Source of the DNA: Verrucomicrobiaceae bacterium
Lineage (GTDB): Bacteria > Verrucomicrobiota > Verrucomicrobiia > Verrucomicrobiales > Verrucomicrobiaceae
Length of the DNA: 64,000 bases
Assembly: GCA_016795365.1 (NCBI GenBank)
Contig: JAEUHN010000001.1
Span: 1-64,000, forward strand
Direction: 5' to 3'
Of the stretch, positions 60,016 to 64,000 are shown in pieces (positions within the stretch are counted from its first letter, which is position 1; the number at the start of each line of letters is the position of its first letter). A model generated the notes under the pieces. The model saw only the letters and a program-made list of their open reading frames with translations. It did no database searches and was not told where the DNA came from. Both the position numbers and the translations under genes were made by a program.

Positions 60016-61056
60016 ATGCCCACTACGCCCCTGGTCCCTGCCACCGCTACCTTTGCCGAGGTCATGAGCCGCGCGCTCTATGATCCCGCGCTCGGCTACT
60101 ACGGCCGCGGACCTCGCCGCATCGGGCGCAGCGGCGACTTCTTCACCGCTGTGAGCGTGGGGCCGCTCTATGGGCAACTGCTCGCCCAGGTCGCATGCGA
60201 TGTCTGGGAATCGCTCGGACGCCCGATGGATTTCACCTTGGTCGAGCAGGGCGCGCACGATGGCCAGCTCGCCGAGGATATCTGGAATGGCTGGCCGAGT
60301 GGACACAAGCCACGCTACGCCATCATCGAACCACAACCCGCCTATCGCGAGGCCCAGCGCGCGCGCCTTGAGCCGCTGATGGGAGATCAAATCGCCTGGA
60401 GTGAGTCCGTTTCGTCCTTCGACCTCCCCTCTTCGTCCTTCTTCCTCAGCAACGAACTCCTCGATGCCTTCCCCGTCCATCGCGTGCGCTGGACAGGCAG
60501 TGCTTGGAAGGAACTCCACGTCACGCCCGCGCTCGAATGGATCGAGGGCGAGCTGAGCGACGCTGCGCGAGCTGAGGTTGCTCTGCTGCCAAACGACCTG
60601 CCCGCAGGCTACACGACTGAGGTGCATCCGGCGGCGGTCGAGTGGATGAAGGCGATGGCCGCGCTGCCGTTTCGTGGCGCGATCCTCATCGCCGACTACG
60701 GCTACGAAGCCGCCGAATACTACACGCCCGAGCGCGCCGACGGCACGCTGCGCCGCTACTTCCATCATCGTAGCGATGGCAATGTGCTTGACCGTCTGGG
60801 CGAATGCGATCTCACCGCGCACATCAACTTCACTCGCCTGATCCATATCGCCGAGGCCGCCGGGCTCACCGTCGAGCGCTTCATGGATCAAGGCCGCTTC
60901 CTCACGCACGCCGCGACGCCGTGGCTGAAGTCGCTCGATGGCAAACCCATGTCCAGCGCCACCGCGACCGCACTCCGGCAATTCCACACGCTCACGCATC
61001 CGACCCACATGGGGGCGGCGTTTCGGATGCTGCTGCTAAAGAAAGACCACCATTGA
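60016..61056 (+). CDS. MidA/NDUFAF7-type SAM-dependent methyltransferase
   Basis: A 346-aa protein from ATG 60016 (GTG 59992 is an upstream alternative). It has the family start 'VMSRALYDPALGYYGRG' plus 'SGDFFTAVSVGPLYGQLLAQ', the SAM-binding 'TLVEQGAHDGQLAEDI', 'FFLSNELLDAFPVHRVRW' and 'GAILIADYGYEAAEYYTPER'. Relatives (NDUFAF7/MidA) methylate an arginine in a complex I subunit; whether this bacterial member does so is unknown. Confidence 0.92.
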   Translation: MPTTPLVPATATFAEVMSRALYDPALGYYGRGPRRIGRSGDFFTAVSVGPLYGQLLAQVACDVWESLGRPMDFTLVEQGAHDGQLAEDIWNGWPSGHKPRYAIIEPQPAYREAQRARLEPLMGDQIAWSESVSSFDLPSSSFFLSNELLDAFPVHRVRWTGSAWKELHVTPALEWIEGELSDAARAEVALLPNDLPAGYTTEVHPAAVEWMKAMAALPFRGAILIADYGYEAAEYYTPERADGTLRRYFHHRSDGNVLDRLGECDLTAHINFTRLIHIAEAAGLTVERFMDQGRFLTHAATPWLKSLDGKPMSSATATALRQFHTLTHPTHMGAAFRMLLLKKDHH

Positions 61057-61090
61057 CCCCGCCACCCGAGGTCCCTACACTCCCCCCATC

Positions 61091-61834
61091 ATGCGAACCA
61101 ACAATCCAACCCTCAGTCCCGCAGCCTTTGATCGTGCTGGCCCAGCCATCGGCGACTCGGTGATGACAATCAATGGCACCCTCTTCAAGACCGCCATCCT
61201 ACTGATGCTCGTGCTCGTTGCAGGCTCCTGGAGCTGGGGTCAGGTAGGATCCGCGACCACGCCAGCTTGGTTCAGCATCGCACTCAAGTTTGGCTGGATA
61301 TTGCCCATGATCACGGCGCTCGTGATCAGTTTTGTTCCCCGCACCGCACCCTGGCTCTCGCCTGTGTATGCCGTCACCAAGGGCGTCATCCTCGGCATCA
61401 TCTCCGCCATGTATGACGCTCAGTTCAAAGGCATCGTTCTCACCTCCGTGCTCCTCACCGTCGGCGTGCTCTGCGCCCTGCTCGCGCTCTACTCCACCGG
61501 CATCGTTAGGGCCACCGAGAAGTTCCGCGCTGGCATCTTCGCCGCCACCCTTGGTATTGCCTTGTTCTATCTCGTGTCCTTCGTCCTCAGCCTGTTCGGC
61601 ATCCAAATCCCTGGCCTGTTCGGCAATGGCATGATCGGCATCGGTTTCTCGCTCTTCGTGGTCGCTATCGCAGCCCTGAACCTCGTCCTCGACTTCGACT
61701 TCATCGAACGCGGAGCCGCTGGCGGTGCCCCGAAGTTCATGGAGTGGTATGGCGCCTTCGGCTTGCTCGTCACACTGGTCTGGCTCTACCTCGAGATCCT
61801 GCGCCTGCTCTCCAAGCTACGCAGCCGCAACTAA
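61091..61834 (+). CDS. Bax inhibitor-1/YccA-family membrane protein
   Basis: A 247-aa inner-membrane protein with seven hydrophobic segments. Hallmarks are 'PWLSPVYAVTKGVILGIISA', 'QFKGIVLTSVLLTVGVLCAL' and 'NLVLDFDFIERGAAGGAPKF' with the conserved DFDxIExG and 'WYGAFGLLVTLVWLYLEIL'. It may be an ion channel or modulate membrane proteases. A terminator follows 17 bp downstream. Confidence 0.93.
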   Translation: MRTNNPTLSPAAFDRAGPAIGDSVMTINGTLFKTAILLMLVLVAGSWSWGQVGSATTPAWFSIALKFGWILPMITALVISFVPRTAPWLSPVYAVTKGVILGIISAMYDAQFKGIVLTSVLLTVGVLCALLALYSTGIVRATEKFRAGIFAATLGIALFYLVSFVLSLFGIQIPGLFGNGMIGIGFSLFVVAIAALNLVLDFDFIERGAAGGAPKFMEWYGAFGLLVTLVWLYLEILRLLSKLRSRN

Positions 61835-61850
61835 CGCCCACCCTTTCTCC

Positions 61851-61886
61851 ACGGCGCGGAGTTCCACCGGAGCCCGCGCCGTTTTT
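61851..61886 (+). terminator. Rho-independent terminator, 6 bp upstream of the next ATG
   Basis: ACGGCGCGG-agttccaccggagc-CCGCGCCGT followed by TTTTATT. It ends the YccA-like gene, but the next gene starts at 61893, directly behind it. Confidence 0.88.
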
Positions 61887-61892
61887 ATTGCC

Positions 61893-62657
61893 ATGACGAC
61901 CTGTCTCACCTCACATCGCGCGCACGACTTCGCTGCCCTGATGGCCGCGTGGCATCGCGTGGCGCGTGCCGCACGATTGCACTCGATCATCCTGGGCCAC
62001 GCCGAGGGTCTGCCAGTGGTAGCCTTTGAAACCAAGACCGCAGCGCAAGGCGAGCCCGCTGCCTACCTTTCGACCGGCGTGCATGGCGATGAAGCCGCGC
62101 CACCGTGGGGACTGCTGACGTGGGCGGAGCAGAACATCGAGCGCCTCCGCACCGAGCCCTTCCTGATCGCTCCGTGTCTGAACCCCGTGGGCCTCATTCG
62201 CAACACGCGCGTCGATCAGCGCGGCATCGATCTCAACCGTCGCTTTCATCTCACACGCGATCCGCTGATCAAAGCTTGGCAGCAGTGGATCAAGCCGAAG
62301 ACCTTGCGCTTTGGCCTCTGCCTGCATGAGGACTACGATGCGCAGGGTTGCTACCTCTACGAGCTAAGTCATCAAAAGCGCCCACTTAGCGAGCCCGTGA
62401 TGGAAGCTGTCGCCGCCATCATCCCACCAGACCTGCGTGGCACCATCGAAGGCAGCAAAGCCAAGCGTGGCATCATCCGTCGCAAGGTGCTGCCGGAAGG
62501 CTTGCTCGGACCCGAGGCCATCGTGCTGCACAAGCTCGGTTGCCCTGTCACCTTCACGTTTGAAACGCCGTCCGAGTTCGCGCTCGACCACCGCATCCAC
62601 GCCCAGCGCACCTGCATTGAAGCTACCACCGAACATCTCGCGATCCTTCGCTCTTAG
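61893..62657 (+). CDS. M14-family metallocarboxypeptidase (MpaA/aspartoacylase-like)
   Basis: A 254-aa protein from ATG 61893. It carries the zinc-binding motif H-x2-E in 'LSTGVHGDEAAPPWGLLTWA', 'NPVGLIRNTRVDQRGIDLNR' with the substrate-binding Asn-Arg pair, and the second zinc His in 'FGLCLHEDYDAQGCYLYELS'. The final Glu region is 'VTFTFETPSEFALDHR'. The length of 254 residues without a propeptide is near MpaA, the murein tripeptide amidase, so a cytoplasmic cell-wall-recycling role is plausible but unproven. A terminator lies just upstream of its ATG. Confidence 0.85.
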   Translation: MTTCLTSHRAHDFAALMAAWHRVARAARLHSIILGHAEGLPVVAFETKTAAQGEPAAYLSTGVHGDEAAPPWGLLTWAEQNIERLRTEPFLIAPCLNPVGLIRNTRVDQRGIDLNRRFHLTRDPLIKAWQQWIKPKTLRFGLCLHEDYDAQGCYLYELSHQKRPLSEPVMEAVAAIIPPDLRGTIEGSKAKRGIIRRKVLPEGLLGPEAIVLHKLGCPVTFTFETPSEFALDHRIHAQRTCIEATTEHLAILRS

Positions 62658-63582
62658 CGCCCTCGCGTTGCTGCTGGCCTCGTGCAACACGTTGAAGCGT
62701 GAGCACGCGAAGCCCGGACTCGGTCCCACCGCCTGGACCACCTTCGATGGCAAGCAGATGCCGTGGAAGGAATGGAAGGTGCCCAGCGGCATCGAGACCA
62801 AGACCGTGGTGATCGCCATCCATGGTCTCAGCGGTGCAGCCTCGGACTTCTGGCTGCTCGGTGAACGACTGCCACCCCAAGGCATCGCCGTGTATGGCTA
62901 CGAGCTGCGCGGCCAGGGCAATGATCCCGACACGGCCCGGCGCGGCGACATCGACAGCGCGAGTCTCTGGCTCCGCGACTTGCTCACCTTCCATCGTCTG
63001 GTGAGGGCGCGACATCCCAAGACGCCCATCGTCTGGTATGGCGAAAGCCTCGGCTCCCTCATCGCGCTGCACACCGCGGCCAAGGATTATCGGCACACGC
63101 CGGACGCGCTCATCCTTGCCTCACCGGTCGCTGGCTTGCGCCAAAAACTCAGCGACATCGAACGCTGGCTCCTGCTCGGTGCCTCACACGCGCTGCCCAC
63201 CATGCGGCTTAAGCTCGGCGACCTGGCAGGTGTCGATGAAAGCAAGATGCGCGTCACCAGCACCAGCACGCACGGCGATCAGATGCAGAAGACCCCTCAT
63301 CACGTTGGGAGCTTCACCTTGCGCACGCTGCGCGAGATCGACGAGCTGCTGCAGGAGAACGCGCGAGCCGCCCATCGCATCGACGTGCCCGTGCTCATCG
63401 TCGCCTCGCCGCACGACATCGTCAGCACCCCGGATCAGGTGCAGCAGTTGTTCGAGGAACTCGGCACCGAGGACAAGCTCATGCACTGGTATTCCCGCAG
63501 CTACCACCTCCTGCTGCACGACGTGCAACGCGAGAAGGTGCTCGACGATGTGACACGCTGGATTCGGAAGCGTGCGTTGTAG
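62617..63582 (+). CDS. Lipoprotein alpha/beta-hydrolase, lysophospholipase-like
   Basis: A 321-aa protein, with no ATG at the right place. A TTG at 62617 gives a lipoprotein signal 'ISRSFALSALALLLASC' with lipobox L-A-S-C, overlapping the M14 gene by 41 bp. The hydrolase core has 'VVIAIHGLSGAASDFWLLGE', 'VYGYELRGQGNDPDTARRGD', the nucleophile elbow 'PIVWYGESLGSLIALHTAAK', Asp in 'VLIVASPHDIVSTPDQV' and the catalytic His in 'WYSRSYHLLLHDVQREKV'. This fits monoacylglycerol lipase/lysophospholipase (PldB-like). It is likely anchored in the outer membrane. Confidence 0.85.
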   Translation: MKLPPNISRSFALSALALLLASCNTLKREHAKPGLGPTAWTTFDGKQMPWKEWKVPSGIETKTVVIAIHGLSGAASDFWLLGERLPPQGIAVYGYELRGQGNDPDTARRGDIDSASLWLRDLLTFHRLVRARHPKTPIVWYGESLGSLIALHTAAKDYRHTPDALILASPVAGLRQKLSDIERWLLLGASHALPTMRLKLGDLAGVDESKMRVTSTSTHGDQMQKTPHHVGSFTLRTLREIDELLQENARAAHRIDVPVLIVASPHDIVSTPDQVQQLFEELGTEDKLMHWYSRSYHLLLHDVQREKVLDDVTRWIRKRAL

Positions 63583-63596
63583 CGTTCGAATGGAAT

Positions 63597-63615
63597 CCAG
63601 TTGCGGCGCAACTGG
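63597..63615. repeat. Perfect 19-bp palindrome
   Basis: CCAGTTGCG-G-CGCAACTGG, with no T-run, 15 bp after the lipase stop and 18 bp before the next ATG. It could be an operator or a weak terminator. Confidence 0.75.
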
Positions 63616-63633
63616 ACTACTTTACCGCACCCC

Positions 63634-64000
63634 ATGCCCGCTCCCGATCAGATCCTCGCCGCCGTCGATACACTTTGCGATGCCTTGCGCCCGCTGACGT
63701 TTGGCGCGCCGATCACGCACGTCTATAACCCGCTCGAATACGCGCGCGCCGCGCATGAGCAATACGTGCGACGCTTTGGCAATGGCAAGAAGCGCGTCGT
63801 CTTCCTCGGCATGAATCCGGGGCCGTGGGGCATGGCGCAGACGGGCGTGCCCTTCGGCGAGATCAACGCGGTGCGTGACTGGATGGGCATCAGTGCGCCA
63901 GTGCTGCACCCGACCAACGAGCATCCGAAGCGGCCCATCGTCGGCTTTGACTGCACGCAGTCGGAGGTCAGCGGCCGCCGTCTTTGGGGCCTCTTCTCGG
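63634..64000 (+). CDS. SMUG1-like uracil-DNA glycosylase, 3' end outside window
   Basis: A partial frame of 122 codons starting [20 protein letters not shown]. The diagnostic SMUG1/UDG family motif '[20 protein letters not shown]' (motif A with GMNPGP) is clear at about residues 54-73, followed by '[11 protein letters not shown]'. It excises uracil or 5-hydroxymethyluracil from DNA. The C-terminal active-site motif lies outside the window. Confidence 0.9.
   Translation, partial: MPAPDQILAAVDTLCDALRPLTFGAPITHVYNPLEYARAAHEQYVRRFGNGKKRVVFLGMNPGPWGMAQTGVPFGEINAVRDWMGISAPVLHPTNEHPKRPIVGFDCTQSEVSGRRLWGLFS

Overview
The window looks like a chromosomal segment of a Gram-negative PVC-superphylum bacterium, most likely a Verrucomicrobiota member near Prosthecobacter/Verrucomicrobium. 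The reasons are an LpxC-FabZ fusion, DUF1501 Tat-exported proteins, a PVC-type membrane-bound dehydrogenase with a C-terminal CxxCH haem site, DUF6807 and ThuA proteins, Gfo/Idh/MocA oxidoreductases with Tat leaders, many secreted hypothetical proteins and weak Shine-Dalgarno sites. The assignment is inferred from gene content; I saw no rRNA or tRNA genes. Most of the window is high-GC, with visibly more AT-rich sequence in the DNA methyltransferase gene and a few intergenic regions.

Region by region. 1-4.6 kb: two minus-strand secreted repeat proteins (a delta-60/choice-of-anchor protein cut by the window edge, and a propeller plus Ig-like protein that seems to stop early). 4.6-5.3 kb: no recognisable gene. 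5.3-9.9 kb: minus-strand MHS transporter, DUF1501 protein, small secreted protein, anti-sigma factor and ECF sigma factor, the last two overlapping. 10-14.7 kb: lpxC-fabZ, a convergent 48-codon gene, the haem-binding dehydrogenase and a small lipoprotein ending in a strong terminator. 14.7-16.4 kb: ThuA protein and a vapBC-like module with a palindromic operator. 16.5-22.7 kb: an overlapping pair of HemN-like radical SAM and chorismate-lyase-like genes, a VTT membrane protein, an OmpA-like protein, a polytopic membrane protein and an esterase. 22.7-27 kb: a hairpin, a wHTH regulator, a 43-bp repeat array, then a DNA methyltransferase/PIN-nuclease cassette. 27-34.4 kb: gnd, DUF6807 and a three-gene ABC exporter whose two permeases carry peptidase-like C-terminal domains. 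34.5-41.4 kb: secreted protein, serS, peroxiredoxin, a yjfL/yjfM/yjfC-like operon, a PQQ-like mini-protein and a second DUF1501 protein. 41.5-49.7 kb: two TPR proteins, a proline-rich membrane protein, a 28-aa membrane peptide, DUF4112, a dehydrogenase, rlmF and scpA. 49.8-57.3 kb: two Gfo/Idh/MocA oxidoreductases flanking a desaturase, secG with a long tail, a J-domain protein and an esterase. 57.3-64 kb: a class A PBP with a degenerate transpeptidase site, a MidA-type methyltransferase, a Bax-inhibitor-like protein, an M14 peptidase, a lipoprotein lipase and a SMUG1-like uracil-DNA glycosylase cut by the end of the window.

The best candidates for something new are (i) the ABC exporter with one apparently active and one degenerate gluzincin-like domain fused to its permeases, (ii) the PBP1-like protein that lost SxxK and SxN while keeping an intact glycosyltransferase, (iii) the methyltransferase/PIN cassette beside a repeat array, and (iv) the radical SAM/chorismate-lyase-like gene pair. 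Envelope functions (lpxC-fabZ, PBP, OmpA, SecG, exporter) are scattered among housekeeping genes, so only the methyltransferase/PIN cassette and the vapBC-like module look like accessory DNA.
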